The notes under the pieces: generated by a model
Databases searched by the model: none
What the model was told of the DNA's origin: nothing
The model's input: the letters and a program-made list of their open reading frames with translations, nothing else
NCBI RefSeq assembly: GCF_004015185.1
Contig: NZ_CP025746.1
Span: 3,861,776 to 3,925,775, forward strand
DNA from: Clostridium manihotivorum
GTDB taxonomy: Bacteria; Bacillota; Clostridia; Clostridiales; Clostridiaceae
DNA length: 64,000 nt
Direction of reading: 5' to 3'
Translations under genes and position numbers: made by a program
Shown: in pieces, positions 1 to 9,702 of the stretch
How positions within the stretch are numbered: the first letter of the stretch is position 1
Layout of the letters: each line of letters begins with the position of its first letter

Positions 1-589
1 CTTTTCTAAAGAAATTATTTAAGGCTCTACCTATTATTTCGGTATTGTATATTTTCCCTCTAGCTAGCCTATTTATTAATGCATCTGGAGTTAAATCTAC
101 AAATACTATTTCATCAGCAGAGTTTAATACATAATCAGGTATTGTTTCATTAATACTTATCTCTGTTATTCTTTCAACCACATCATTCAAGCTCTCTAAA
201 TGCTGAATATTTAAAGTTGATATTACATTTATTCCGTACTCTAAAATCTCCTCAATATCTTCATATCTTTTAGTATTTTTGCTACTAGGAACATTAGTAT
301 GAGCAAGCTCGTCTATTAATACATACCTAGGATTTATTTCTATAATCTTCTCTTTATCCAATTCCTCAAATATCTTATCTCTATATTGTATCTTTTTCCT
401 TGGTACCATAGGCAGGTCATTTATTTGTTCTTCTGTATCAAGCCTTCCGTGAGTTTCTAGATATCCAATAATAATGTCTTCCCCTGCCTTGAGCATTTCA
501 TTGGCATCCTTTAGCATGGTATAGGTTTTCCCTACTCCAGGTGCATAACCAAGATATATCTTTAATCTTCCTTTTTTAATACTACTCAT
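1..589 (-). CDS. kdpD: KdpD N-terminal sensor domain protein (partial, cut by window edge)
   Basis: Reading the minus strand from the ATG at 589 gives an open frame to base 1 that starts MSSIKKGRLKIYLGYAPGVG. It carries the KdpD N-terminal P-loop (GYAPGVGKTYTML), the ETHGR segment and the DELAHTN motif, so it is the cytoplasmic KdpD sensor domain that reports K+ limitation. An AGAGGT ribosome binding site lies just upstream. It follows a separate histidine kinase and response regulator at the end of the kdp operon. Because a kinase is already encoded next door, this may be a short KdpD with only the N-terminal and stress-protein-like domains. That is inference: the C-terminus is outside the window and a full-length kinase cannot be excluded. 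Confidence 0.85.
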   Translation of the reverse strand, partial: MSSIKKGRLKIYLGYAPGVGKTYTMLKDANEMLKAGEDIIIGYLETHGRLDTEEQINDLPMVPRKKIQYRDKIFEELDKEKIIEINPRYVLIDELAHTNVPSSKNTKRYEDIEEILEYGINVISTLNIQHLESLNDVVERITEISINETIPDYVLNSADEIVFVDLTPDALINRLARGKIYNTEIIGRALNNFFRK

Positions 590-618
590 ACATACCTCTA
601 AACCTAGCTCAATATAAT

Positions 619-1227
619 TCATTTAAACATATCATATATACTATTAAACCTTACAGCTTGTTCCAAATCACCTATACCTTCATTAACCTTACTAATTAGT
701 TTATAAATTTCTTTATTATAGGGATTTATAGCTAAAGCTTTTTTTAAATTACTAAAAGCTTCATCATAACTACCAATATCTATTTGTTCTTTAGCAGCTT
801 TTATATATACTTCTTCAATAAGATCAATCTTTTCACAATTTATATCATCTTTATTAGCTTTGTTGCTATCTTCGAATTCATCTATGACAGAGTTAACTCT
901 TTCAGGTGAAAATGGCTTTTGAAGATAAGCAAATGCTCCAAGTTTAGTGCAGTCTATGGCATTTTTTACTGTTGCAAAGGCTGTCATTATTATAACAGCA
1001 CAGTTTATATTTTTACCTCTTAATTCTTTTAGCACTTCAGTACCACTGATGCCAGGCATTCTTATATCTAAAAAGATAAGATCTATTATCTCTCCTTGAC
1101 TTTCTATGATTTCTAAAGCCTTTGCTCCATTTTCCGCTAATACTACCTGGTAATCTCTTATTTCCAAACAAGTCCTTAGCATATTTCTTATATTTTTCGT
1201 ATCATCTATAATTAGAACTTTTTTCAT
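619..1227 (-). CDS. response regulator with receiver domain and TPR-like C-terminus
   Basis: The protein is about 202 residues. Residues 1-120 form a receiver domain: the acidic pair in IIDDT, the phospho-acceptor Asp in IFLDIRMPG, the conserved Thr in IMTAF and the Lys in LQKPF are all present. The rest, roughly 140-200, is helical and looks like one or two tetratricopeptide-type repeats (YDEAFSNLKKALAINP). No winged-helix DNA-binding domain is visible, so it is not a standard KdpE. The start at 1227 is chosen because AAAGGAG lies 6-7 bases upstream; an in-frame start at 1290 lacks a ribosome binding site. It lies between the histidine kinase and kdpD in the kdp operon and is probably phosphorylated by that kinase. 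How it would act on transcription is not evident. Confidence 0.8.
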   Translation of the reverse strand: MKKVLIIDDTKNIRNMLRTCLEIRDYQVVLAENGAKALEIIESQGEIIDLIFLDIRMPGISGTEVLKELRGKNINCAVIIMTAFATVKNAIDCTKLGAFAYLQKPFSPERVNSVIDEFEDSNKANKDDINCEKIDLIEEVYIKAAKEQIDIGSYDEAFSNLKKALAINPYNKEIYKLISKVNEGIGDLEQAVRFNSIYDMFK

Positions 1228-1351
1228 TATTGCTCCTTTATTAACTAAAAAACACATATATTTGTCTAATAAATACTTGACCCACCACAATAAATTTAGT
1301 TTTTGGCAATTTAGAGTATATTAAGAAATAAAATTATATTACAAATTTCTT

Positions 1352-3181
1352 TTAACCTATATCCTCTGTATCTCTTACTGGTAGACAGAATATAAACTTA
1401 CTTCCTTTTTCAAGCTCACTTTCACACCATATATCTCCACCGTGGGCTTTAACAATATCCTTTGCGATAGCAAGTCCTAAGCCTGTGCTCTCTGGCATAA
1501 CCTCAAACCCCTCAACTCTAACAAATTTTTCAAAGATCTTTTCAATAAATTCCTTTGGTATACCTCTACCAGTATCCTTAACGTATATAAATACATTACT
1601 ATCATCTTTATAAGCCCCAACAGTTATAGAACCTTTCTCAGTGTATCTAATTGCATTAGAAATTATGTTATTAAGAACCCAGGATATTTTTTCACTGTCT
1701 CCAACTATATTTGGCAACTTATCTTCTATTTCATAATAAATTGATATTTTTTTACCTTCTATAAGCTTTTTGAACTTACTTATAGATTTATAAATTATCT
1801 CTAACATATTACAGGATTCCATATCAAAGGCAGCCTTATCGGTTTCCAGCTTTGATATCTTTAAAAGATTCATTACAAGACCATTTAATTTCTCAACATC
1901 TTCCTTTAGAGTATCCAATATTCTATTTTGCTTTTCATTCAACGCTCCTAACTTTTTATCATTTAAAAGTCCTACCCCCATCATAAGTGAAGTAAGTGGA
2001 GTTTTAAGTTCATGAGAAACGGTGCCTATAAAATCTGTTTTAATCATTTCTAAATGCTTGAGTTCACTTACATCCTTAAAGAAAACTATAGCTCCGTCAA
2101 TCTTTTGGTCTTTATCCTTTATCAGCCTAACTGTAACATTAAAAAAGTAGTTTCTTTTACCTTTACTTATTTCAATAATCTCTCCATCCTCTTCAAGATC
2201 TTCCTTTAATATTCTAAATACATAATCATATACATCAACTCTCTTAACTACCTGTAAGAAATGCATATTTATAATATCCTCTTCTACCATTTCAAAAAAG
2301 TCCTCAAAGGCATTATTTATAAATTTAATCTTGAAACTAGAGTCCAATACCATAAGCGGATCTGATATACTTTTCATTACTGTATTAGATCTATTCTTTT
2401 CTGCCAAAAGTGTTCCTTTAGTGCTAGTCTCAAAATCATGTAATCGTCTAGTCATATTATTAAATTCTCTAGCAAGTAATCCTATTTCATCATCATTAAT
2501 TACTGGAGCCTGTTTATCTAAATTACCCTCACGTAAAGATTTGACGGTAGCAATGAGAGAATGTATAGGGTTTAAATATTTGTTTGTCATTATAACCGCT
2601 AGAAAGAGCCCAAATATAGCTGCACTTACGAAGATTACAAAGATACTATCTGTAGAATACTCTGCTCTTTTACTAGTAGAGCCTCTTTTTCTAAACATTG
2701 CATCTTCATTTAAGGTTGACAGCTTATTTAAATCAGCCTTAATCTTTGTTACTTGTGAATGCACACTGCTTTCATAAAACTTCTTGGCATCTAAACTATC
2801 TTTTTGCTGAAGCTCTGAAAACATCTTTGTAAACTCAACATAACTGCTATTTATATCTTCAACAATATTTTCTTCTCCCTTTTCAGTTATATTGTATCTT
2901 TCACAATAGAACCATTTATTAAATTCAGCATTATTTTCATTGAACAAAACAGCTGCTTCCTGCTTATCTCCTATTAGATATTTGAGTGCCGCTTTATCTT
3001 GCTCATCAACAGCATCATTCATATTATTAGCAGCATTTATGCTTTTATAGTTTTCAGTAATTAATCCATCTATTGATTTTCCTAAAAAATAAATGTTTGA
3101 CACAGATATTCCACCAACGATTATTATCATAATTACCAGCGCACTATACACTAACATCAATTTACTTTTAATAGTCTTCAA
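1352..3181 (-). CDS. membrane sensor histidine kinase (HAMP-PAS-HisKA-HATPase)
   Basis: N-terminal membrane segment, an extracellular four-helix-like sensor of about 150 residues, a second membrane segment (IFVIFVSAAIFGLFLAVIM), a HAMP linker, a PAS domain, then HisKA with the phospho-acceptor His in TVSHELKTPL and a HATPase domain with the N box (NIISNAIRYT), the DTGRGIP G1 box and GLGLAIAK. All catalytic boxes look intact. The start is debatable: an ATG at 3220 has no good ribosome binding site, while the TTG at 3181 has GAGGTG eight bases upstream and gives a normal N-terminus just before the first membrane helix. I therefore prefer 3181 (609 residues). It lies between kdpC and the response regulator and is presumably the kinase of that pair. 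Confidence 0.85.
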   Translation of the reverse strand: MKTIKSKLMLVYSALVIMIIIVGGISVSNIYFLGKSIDGLITENYKSINAANNMNDAVDEQDKAALKYLIGDKQEAAVLFNENNAEFNKWFYCERYNITEKGEENIVEDINSSYVEFTKMFSELQQKDSLDAKKFYESSVHSQVTKIKADLNKLSTLNEDAMFRKRGSTSKRAEYSTDSIFVIFVSAAIFGLFLAVIMTNKYLNPIHSLIATVKSLREGNLDKQAPVINDDEIGLLAREFNNMTRRLHDFETSTKGTLLAEKNRSNTVMKSISDPLMVLDSSFKIKFINNAFEDFFEMVEEDIINMHFLQVVKRVDVYDYVFRILKEDLEEDGEIIEISKGKRNYFFNVTVRLIKDKDQKIDGAIVFFKDVSELKHLEMIKTDFIGTVSHELKTPLTSLMMGVGLLNDKKLGALNEKQNRILDTLKEDVEKLNGLVMNLLKISKLETDKAAFDMESCNMLEIIYKSISKFKKLIEGKKISIYYEIEDKLPNIVGDSEKISWVLNNIISNAIRYTEKGSITVGAYKDDSNVFIYVKDTGRGIPKEFIEKIFEKFVRVEGFEVMPESTGLGLAIAKDIVKAHGGDIWCESELEKGSKFIFCLPVRDTEDIG

Positions 3182-3277
3182 ATTTTTCACCTCAAATAAA
3201 TGTTTATAATCTAAAGTCATAGTCTACATCTACTTCGAATTATAACACTTATTTATCTATTCCGCTTAACAGCCCCA

Positions 3278-3357
3278 TACTACTTCAATCATTAAAATCA
3301 AAATAAAGCTTTAACAAATTTACGAAGCTTTATTTTGATAGACTTAGTATCAGAGTG
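3278..3357. repeat. palindromic repeat family E, copy 1 (possible kdpC terminator)
   Basis: Inverted repeat with arms CAAAATAAAGCTTT and AAGCTTTATTTTG around a short loop. The same arms and flanks (ACTTCAATC on one side) recur near 25818-25912. Lying just after kdpC, it could also stop transcription. Confidence 0.6.
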
Positions 3358-3365
3358 TTGCCGCT

Positions 3366-4004
3366 TTATAATTTTCCTTGAGCTTTTAATATATCCGCTA
3401 TTTCAAGATTAAGCATCAATACATTAACTCTTTTCTCTCCAAAAACTCCTAAGGCTCTTTCCTCAGTGTGCTTGGAAATTAAATTTTCCAACTTTTCTTT
3501 TGATATGCCTGAAGCTTTAGAAATTGCAGCGACTTGAATTTTTGCTGATTCTGGAGTTATATCCGGATCAAGTCCTGAACCAGAGCTTGTTAATAAATCC
3601 GTAGGTATATCTTCCTTTTTAAGACCACTATGACTTTTCAAAAACTCTTCCATATCCTTAGAAACTCTTTCAGCTAAAGCTGGATTTGAAGGTGCTAGAT
3701 TCTGTGATCCTGAAGCAACTCCGCTATATGCAACTTTTCCATCTTTATCTTGAAGCTTATCTTCCTCTTTGTAAGTGTTATAATTAACTGCTGAAACCCT
3801 TCCTCTAAAGAACCTTTCATCTGTAAAGTTTTGTCCAATTAGTTTAGAACCTACAACCTGCCCATTAAATTTAACTAAGCTTCCTTCAGCTTTAGTGGCA
3901 AAAAATACTTTTCCAATGCCAGTTATTAATAAAGGATATGCAAGTCCACATAATATAATTAAAATCAAAGTTATTCTTAGTGAAGCTTTAATAATATTTT
4001 TCAT
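3366..4004 (-). CDS. kdpC: potassium-transporting ATPase KdpC subunit
   Basis: 212 residues with one N-terminal membrane helix (about residues 8-30) and a periplasm-side soluble domain. Family hallmarks are visible: [31 protein letters not shown] and the C-terminal [10 protein letters not shown]. KdpC is the accessory subunit of the high-affinity KdpFABC K+ pump and stabilises the KdpA-KdpB complex. Length is close to the usual 190-210. It starts 17 bases after the kdpB stop with a GGAGGGAT ribosome binding site, so it is co-transcribed with kdpB. Confidence 0.96.
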   Translation of the reverse strand: MKNIIKASLRITLILIILCGLAYPLLITGIGKVFFATKAEGSLVKFNGQVVGSKLIGQNFTDERFFRGRVSAVNYNTYKEEDKLQDKDGKVAYSGVASGSQNLAPSNPALAERVSKDMEEFLKSHSGLKKEDIPTDLLTSSGSGLDPDITPESAKIQVAAISKASGISKEKLENLISKHTEERALGVFGEKRVNVLMLNLEIADILKAQGKL

Positions 4005-4021
4005 GATAATCCCTCCGATAC

Positions 4022-6076
4022 TTATAAGCCTAATACTTTTAAAAGTGGTGTTACTAATATATCTATAACTTTTATTCCTATAAATGGTACAATTATTCCA
4101 CCAACTCCATATAGCAATATATTTTTAAGTAGCATTTTTTCAGTTTTCATAGGCTTGTATTTTACACCTTTCATGGCTATAGGAATCAAAAGTGGAATTA
4201 TTATAGCATTAAATATTAAGGCTGATAGTACAGCACTTGTAGGAGTAGAAAGAGACATTACATTTATCCTATTCATCTCAGGAATAGCTATAGCAAAGAT
4301 AGCAGGAATGATAGCAAAATACTTAGCAACATCGTTGGATATACTAAAAGTAGTAAGGGCACCTCTTGTTATAAGAAGCTGTTTTCCTATTTCAACTACC
4401 TCCAAAATCTTTGTAGGATCAGAATCTAAATCCACCATATTAGCCGCCTCTTTTGCGGATTGAGTTCCACTATTCATAGCAAGGCCTACATCTGCTTGAG
4501 CTAAAGCTGGTGCGTCATTTGTCCCATCTCCAGTCATAGCCACTATCTTTCCTTCTGATTGTTCCTTCTTTATTACAAAAATTTTATCTTCTGGCTTACA
4601 TTCTGCTATAAAATCATCTACACCTGCTTCTTTTGCTATTGTAGCCGCAGTAAGTGGATTGTCTCCAGTGCACATGACAGTTTTAATTCCCATCTGACGT
4701 AATCTCTCAAAACGCTCTACCAAACCTGGCTTCACTGTATCTTTTAGATATATAACTCCTACTATATACTTGTCTACTGCAACTACTAAAGGCGTACCAC
4801 CTAGTTTGGATATCTTTTCTGTAACCTCATCCAAGTCACTTGGAATCTCTCCACCTTCTTCTTTAGCAAAGGCTTTTATGGCATCAGTAGCACCTTTTCT
4901 TACCTTAATACCATTTTTTATATCAATACCACTCATCCTAGTTTGAGCTGTGAACTCAATAAACTCACTGTCTATATATTCTTTTTCATCCACTACCATA
5001 TTATTTTTGTTAGCTAACTCTACAATAGACCTTCCTTCTGGTGTGCCATCTTTTACTGAAGAAAGTGCTGCAAATCTAGTAACTTCATCTAAGGTGTGCT
5101 TTCCAAGTGGAATAAACTCTGCAGCCATTCTGTTACCAAAGGTTATTGTTCCAGTTTTGTCTAGAATCATAGTATCTACATCTCCACAAGCTTCTACAGC
5201 TTTTCCAGACATTGCTATAACATTAAAACGTGTAACCCTGTCCATTCCTGCTATTCCAATTGCTGAAAGTAAACCTCCTATGGTAGTTGGTATCAAACAA
5301 ACTAAAAGAGCTATTAAAGTAGATATAGGAATCTTAACCTTTGAATAATTAGCCATTGGTAAAAGTGCTACTATTACTATTAAGAAGATTATAGTCAAAC
5401 TAACCAACAAAGTACTCAATGCAATTTCATTAGGACTTTTTTGTCTCGAAGCACCTTCTACCAGGCTTATCATCTTATCTAAGAAGGACTCACCTGGAGC
5501 AGCAGATATTTTTACCTTTAACCAGTCACTTACTACCTTAGTTCCTCCTGTAACAGAGCTAAAATCTCCTCCAGCTTCCTTAAGTACTGGAGCTGACTCA
5601 CCAGTTATTGCTGATTCATCAACTGAAGCAAGCCCTTCTATGACTACACCATCATTAGGTATTAAATCACCATTTTCAACTAATACAATGTCACCCTTCT
5701 TTAATTCGCTGGCACTTATTTCTGTTATAGCTCCGTTCTTATCTAAAAGCTTGGCTTTTGTATCTTTTCTTGTCTTTTTTAAAGTTTCAGCTTGTGCCTT
5801 TCCTCTACCTTCTGCCACAGCTTCTGCAAAGTTTGCAAATAGAACAGTTATGAACAATACCAGTGAAACTATTCCATTATATAGTCTTATATTTTGTCCA
5901 CTATCACCAAAAGCCTTAGGAAATATAGTTAAAAGCATAGTCAATATAAAGCCTATCTCAACTATGAACATTACTGGATTTTTCGCCATGGTTTTAGGAT
6001 TTAGCTTTATAAATGAATCTTTAAAAGCAGTGAATGCAATTTCTCTATTTATAAACTTTTTACTGTTTCTACTCAT
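4022..6076 (-). CDS. kdpB: potassium-transporting ATPase KdpB subunit (P-type ATPase)
   Basis: 684 residues, the usual KdpB length. It shows the TGES actuator motif ([12 protein letters not shown]), the phosphorylation site DKTGT ([12 protein letters not shown]), the ATP-binding KGAT region and the hinge [16 protein letters not shown], all intact. About seven hydrophobic segments surround these cytoplasmic domains. It hydrolyses ATP to drive K+ through KdpA. The ribosome binding site is AAGGAG before the ATG at 6076. kdpA ends 23 bases upstream. Confidence 0.98.
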   Translation of the reverse strand: MSRNSKKFINREIAFTAFKDSFIKLNPKTMAKNPVMFIVEIGFILTMLLTIFPKAFGDSGQNIRLYNGIVSLVLFITVLFANFAEAVAEGRGKAQAETLKKTRKDTKAKLLDKNGAITEISASELKKGDIVLVENGDLIPNDGVVIEGLASVDESAITGESAPVLKEAGGDFSSVTGGTKVVSDWLKVKISAAPGESFLDKMISLVEGASRQKSPNEIALSTLLVSLTIIFLIVIVALLPMANYSKVKIPISTLIALLVCLIPTTIGGLLSAIGIAGMDRVTRFNVIAMSGKAVEACGDVDTMILDKTGTITFGNRMAAEFIPLGKHTLDEVTRFAALSSVKDGTPEGRSIVELANKNNMVVDEKEYIDSEFIEFTAQTRMSGIDIKNGIKVRKGATDAIKAFAKEEGGEIPSDLDEVTEKISKLGGTPLVVAVDKYIVGVIYLKDTVKPGLVERFERLRQMGIKTVMCTGDNPLTAATIAKEAGVDDFIAECKPEDKIFVIKKEQSEGKIVAMTGDGTNDAPALAQADVGLAMNSGTQSAKEAANMVDLDSDPTKILEVVEIGKQLLITRGALTTFSISNDVAKYFAIIPAIFAIAIPEMNRINVMSLSTPTSAVLSALIFNAIIIPLLIPIAMKGVKYKPMKTEKMLLKNILLYGVGGIIVPFIGIKVIDILVTPLLKVLGL

Positions 6077-6099
6077 TTTAATTACTCCTTTTTAATTGT

Positions 6100-7779
6100 C
6101 TACCTTCCAATAGTTAGATGTTCAGATACTGGGCCCAATACTAAAGCTGGTAAAAATGTAAGTGCACCAATTATGATAACTACTGCTACAAGAATAACTA
6201 TAAACATCTTGTTATCTGTTTTAAAAGCTGCCTCATTTTCAGGAAGTAATTGTTTTTCAGCTAAAGAACCACCTACAGCTAAAAGTAAAATCATTGAAAC
6301 ATATCTACCTAAAAGCATCACTATACCTGTGGCAGTATTCCAAAATGCAGTGTTATCTATTAAACCTTCAAAGCCCGAACCATTGTTGGCAGCAGAAGAT
6401 GCATATTGATACAATACCTGTGACAGGCCGTGATAACCTGGATTAGTAATTCCTGCTAGCCCACTATTAATAACTAAGGAAAAGGCTGAAGGTAGCAATA
6501 TAATTAATGGATGAATTATTATAGCTAGTGCTATTAGCTTCATCTCCTTGCCTTCAATCTTCTTTCTCAAAAACTCTGGCGTCCTTCCTATCATAAGTCC
6601 ACACAAAAATACAGATAGTATTGCATACATAAGCATGCTCATAAGACCAACACCTTTACCACCAAAAACCACATTCAACATCATATTCCACAAAGCTACC
6701 ATACCTCCAAGAGGAGTAAGGGAATCGTGCATATTATTTACAGAACCAGTTGTAAAAGCAGTTGTTACAGTTGTAAATAAAGATGATTGTGCTACTCCAA
6801 ATCTAACTTCCTTTCCTTCCATATTACCTAAGCTTTGCGATAGGCCTGTACTAATTAGTCCAGGATTTCCTGCCTTTTCAGCAGTATAAGCTATAGGTAA
6901 AACCAATATAAACAATAGAGCCATTGCAGCAAATATTGTCCAGCCTTGTCTCTTATTCTTAACCATAAGTCCAAAGGTATAAACTAGAGCGCCTGGTAAC
7001 AGCATCATAGAAAGTAATTCTATTAAATTGCTAATAGCTGATGGATTCTCAAATGGATGGGCTGAATTAGCTCCAAAGAAGCCTCCTCCATTTGTTCCAA
7101 TATGCTTTATTGCCTCTAAAGCTGCAACTGGTCCTAAAGCTATATCCTGAAGCTTTCCTTCTATTGTGTGTACAGTAATATTAGCGGATAAGGTTTGAGG
7201 AACCCCTTGCCACATAAGTATTACTGCAACTATTACTGATAAAGGTATAAAAACCCTAGTTATTATTCTTACTATATCAACGAAAAAGTTACCTACTGTC
7301 TTTTTTTCTCCTGTTAGGGCTCTAATAAAAGCTAAGGCTGCTCCAAATCCACTAGCAGCTGAGGTAAACATCATAAAGATTATTACAATCATCTGACTAA
7401 AGTAGGACAGGGATGATTCACCACTATAATCTTGAAGATTGGTATTTGTAATAAAGCTTATTGCAGTATTAAAGCTTAAACTCTGCTCCATCCCACTTAT
7501 ATGATTAGGATTTAATAATCCAACCCACTGAATTCTTAAAATTACATATGCTATAATCGCCATAATGGCATTACATACTAATAATGAAATAGCGTATTTT
7601 TTCCAGCTCATTTCTTCTTTATTGATGCCACCTACTTTAAAAATAAAGTTATCAACCTTATCAAAGATAGGATCACCAAAAGACTTTTCACCTGTAGCCA
7701 CTGTATATAAATATTTTCCCATAGGTACTACTAGTAAAATAAATAAAATCAAGGTTAATACTATTTGTAAAATATCCAT
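6100..7779 (-). CDS. kdpA: potassium-transporting ATPase KdpA subunit (K+ channel-like)
   Basis: 559 residues, strongly hydrophobic with about ten membrane segments. The selectivity-filter-like loops are seen as NTNLQDYSGESSLSYFSQM and NGGGFFGANSAHPFENP, together with TTVTTAFTTGSVN and NNGSGFEGL. KdpA binds and passes K+. The start at 7779 is chosen because GGAGG stands seven bases upstream; an in-frame ATG at 7794 would place that site inside the gene. First large gene of the kdp operon. Confidence 0.97.
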   Translation of the reverse strand: MDILQIVLTLILFILLVVPMGKYLYTVATGEKSFGDPIFDKVDNFIFKVGGINKEEMSWKKYAISLLVCNAIMAIIAYVILRIQWVGLLNPNHISGMEQSLSFNTAISFITNTNLQDYSGESSLSYFSQMIVIIFMMFTSAASGFGAALAFIRALTGEKKTVGNFFVDIVRIITRVFIPLSVIVAVILMWQGVPQTLSANITVHTIEGKLQDIALGPVAALEAIKHIGTNGGGFFGANSAHPFENPSAISNLIELLSMMLLPGALVYTFGLMVKNKRQGWTIFAAMALLFILVLPIAYTAEKAGNPGLISTGLSQSLGNMEGKEVRFGVAQSSLFTTVTTAFTTGSVNNMHDSLTPLGGMVALWNMMLNVVFGGKGVGLMSMLMYAILSVFLCGLMIGRTPEFLRKKIEGKEMKLIALAIIIHPLIILLPSAFSLVINSGLAGITNPGYHGLSQVLYQYASSAANNGSGFEGLIDNTAFWNTATGIVMLLGRYVSMILLLAVGGSLAEKQLLPENEAAFKTDNKMFIVILVAVVIIIGALTFLPALVLGPVSEHLTIGR

Positions 7780-7814
7780 TTCTGTCCTCCACACTTTATC
7801 CTAAATTTCTCTTT

Positions 7815-7892
7815 TTAAAATTTCTCTGGATTAAATAATGCATATCCAAGATATACAAATAATGCTATAACTAAAATCACTAAAAATATCAT
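7815..7892 (-). CDS. kdpF: KdpF small membrane subunit
   Basis: A 25-residue open frame, MIFLVILVIALFVYLGYALF followed by NPEKF, reads as a single membrane helix ending in the YALFNPEKF tail typical of KdpF, the smallest subunit of the Kdp pump. AAAGAGGT lies 6-7 bases before the ATG at 7892. It sits directly upstream of kdpA, where kdpF belongs. It is short enough to be missed by automatic gene callers. Confidence 0.85.
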   Translation of the reverse strand: MIFLVILVIALFVYLGYALFNPEKF

Positions 7893-7911
7893 ACAATTTA
7901 CCTCTTTCCCT

Positions 7912-8019
7912 TTAGCCTTGTAACTTGATTTCTATTGAATTATCACAAAACACTACTAGAATATTGAACAAGAAATATATGATAAACATAGCTCCAATAA
8001 AAATAATATCTTTTAACAT
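7912..8019 (-). CDS. small hydrophobic peptide at head of the kdp operon
   Basis: 35-residue frame, starting MLKDIIFIGAMFIIYFLFNI, with one predicted membrane helix and a short polar tail. A very strong GGGGGAG ribosome binding site precedes the ATG at 8019, which supports translation. It ends 20 bases before the kdpF start. The kdp region of Clostridium acetobutylicum was described as having two small hydrophobic reading frames before kdpA; this pair (this gene and kdpF) has the same arrangement. Its role is unknown. Confidence 0.7.
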   Translation of the reverse strand: MLKDIIFIGAMFIIYFLFNILVVFCDNSIEIKLQG

Positions 8020-8057
8020 ATTAACTCCCCCTTAATCTTTACCTTTCTTGTAGGCTC

Positions 8058-8087
8058 ATTATATATCTCTAATTGTTTTTAGCTAAA
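8058..8087 (-). promoter_or_regulatory. possible kdp operon promoter
   Basis: On the minus strand a perfect TATAAT (8058-8063) is preceded 17-18 bases upstream by a poor -35 (TTAGCT/TTTAGC). Transcription would begin about 30 bases before the first small kdp gene. A good -10 with a weak -35 fits an activator-dependent promoter. No KdpE-type site could be assigned. Confidence 0.4.
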
Positions 8088-8200
8088 CCCCTTAGAAAAA
8101 GGCATATAGAACTTTTTGCTAGCATTGGTGACCAATTAGATAAACTATCTTATGTTTTCAAAGCCTTAGTTCAAGATATTTAGTTTTTTACAGCTAAATA

Positions 8201-8238
8201 AAAAAAGCCTATTCTCACACTAGAATTAGGCTTTTTTT
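8201..8238. terminator. bidirectional hairpin with A/T tracts
   Basis: Arms AGCCTAtTTCT-like and AGAATTAGGCT flanked by seven A and seven T residues, so it could work on either strand. It lies about 110 bases upstream of the proposed kdp promoter. Confidence 0.6.
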
Positions 8239-8514
8239 AGATGATTTTGTGTTCTCCTCAATTAGTTATATAAAATTATAATCAGTATACGTGGATTTGT
8301 AACGATTACTTTCAATTATAAACAGCTATTAAAATGGTGTTTCTGCTAATCTTTTTTTAATTTTTGAATAAATTTTAAAACTCCTGTAATTTTTAAGATA
8401 AACTTTAAAATTATAGCTACAATAAAAGTATTATATAATTATATGATAATAGTATGGTTATAACTTCAATTACTAATCTATTAATTCTTGAAGTTCATAG
8501 GTAAATGCTTCTCT

Positions 8515-8617
8515 ACAGGGTTCCTAACTCAACTATTAATTTATACATGCCACAAAATCCCCAAAAGCCGGGATTTTATAACAAGTATAAATTAAGTTTT
8601 CGTATAGGTTTCCTATA
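8515..8617. repeat. palindromic repeat family A, copy 1
   Basis: Starts CAGGGTTCCTAACTCAACTA and ends TATAGGTTTCCTATA. The inner arms TTAATTTATACATG and AAGTATAAATTAAG pair with each other. The rest of 8240-8775 holds no gene that I can support. Confidence 0.75.
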
Positions 8618-8775
8618 TATAACATCATAATTATAATTTTTGTAATTGAATACTATTGTACATGTTCTCATGTAATACTTTTATAAGTCTAACTATACAC
8701 AAGCTTAATACTTGGTATATAATTACATTGTACTTTCCTAAAACAAATTAAATATTAAAGCTGCGAGGTGTTAAT

Positions 8776-9357
8776 ATGTTTAACTTAGATACTCATGATA
8801 TGAATTGGATCTTCAAACCAAAAGCTTTTGAGGTAACTGAAGATAAGATTGTTATTAAAACAGAAGGAAATACAGATTTTTGGCAGAACACTTATTATAA
8901 CTTTCAGCATGACAATGCTCCTGCATTACTAGCTTCAACTTCTGAAAAGTTCTTCTCCTTCACTGTTAAAACAACTTTTGATAGTAAAGCTCAGTACGAT
9001 CAATGTGGCGTTATCATATATCAAGATAGCGATAACTGGTTTAAGGCATCTATCGAATATGAGGATGAACATTATCAAAGACTTGGAAGTGTAGTTACCA
9101 ATCTAGGCTACTCAGATTGGGCAACAACAGATATTGACTCTAATATAAAATCTATGTACTATAGATTAAGCCGTCGTGGCAGCGACTTTTGTGTTGAAAA
9201 CTCCTATGATGGAATCACCTTTTATCAGATGAGAATATTTCATCTTTTTAAAGGAGCTGAGGAAATTAATTTTGGAATCTATGCCTGCAGTCCAAGTGAA
9301 GCTTCCTTTGATGCAATATTCACTGAAATGAAAGTAACGGAGTGTATGTGGCATTAA
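8776..9357 (+). CDS. DUF1349 (concanavalin-like) domain protein
   Basis: 193 residues, predicted soluble and cytoplasmic. The sequence matches the DUF1349 family, which has a concanavalin-like beta-sandwich: FWQNTYYNFQHDNAPALL near the N-terminus, then FSFTVKTTF, YDQCGVIIYQD, WFKASIEYE, SVVTNLGYSDW and a C-terminal FGIYACSPSE. Related proteins in yeast have been linked to enolase regulation, but no activity can be claimed here. The ribosome binding site is GAGGTG. It stands alone, with a clear terminator downstream. Confidence 0.85.
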   Translation: MFNLDTHDMNWIFKPKAFEVTEDKIVIKTEGNTDFWQNTYYNFQHDNAPALLASTSEKFFSFTVKTTFDSKAQYDQCGVIIYQDSDNWFKASIEYEDEHYQRLGSVVTNLGYSDWATTDIDSNIKSMYYRLSRRGSDFCVENSYDGITFYQMRIFHLFKGAEEINFGIYACSPSEASFDAIFTEMKVTECMWH

Positions 9358-9470
9358 AGAGCTTATACTTAGCTCACACATAGACACTAGGTTGAAATTG
9401 AGCACTTAACCATAAGCTATATTAAAAATCAATTTAATAAAACTAACATTCTTATTCTGCGCTTAAACAA

Positions 9471-9526
9471 AAATACGGTACTGTCCACTAGCATTAAAAA
9501 CTATTAAGACAGCACCGTATTTTTTT
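9471..9526 (+). terminator. intrinsic terminator after the DUF1349 gene
   Basis: Long hairpin with arms AAATACGGTACTGTC and GACAGCACCGTATTT, then a T run. It ends the plus-strand gene and could serve the facing VanZ gene as well. Confidence 0.8.
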
Positions 9527-9549
9527 CAATCAATCAGTGATATGTATCT

Positions 9550-9653
9550 TATAGGACCCCCACTTTAACTATTAATTTATACATTCCACAAAGTCTAAAG
9601 AAACCACGATTTTCCAATATGCATAACTTAAGTTTTCTCAAAGGATACCTATA
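9550..9653. repeat. palindromic repeat family A, copy 2
   Basis: Bounded by TATAGGACCC and GGATACCTATA, with inner arms TTAATTTATACATT and ATGCATAACTTAAG. It lies between the DUF1349 terminator and the VanZ gene end. Confidence 0.75.
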
Positions 9654-9702
9654 ATATACTCAGCAGATTTTTATTAAATGAATGTCCCGTATCAATAACT
9701 AA

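Noticed and set aside
2331..2777. 148-residue plus-strand frame inside the histidine kinase gene
   Set aside because: It is antisense to conserved HAMP and PAS coding sequence and has no start signal.
8058..8240. Cyclic di-AMP (ydaO-type) riboswitch before the kdp operon
   Set aside because: The conserved core segments of that riboswitch could not be found on the minus strand; only a terminator-like hairpin and a -10 element are seen.
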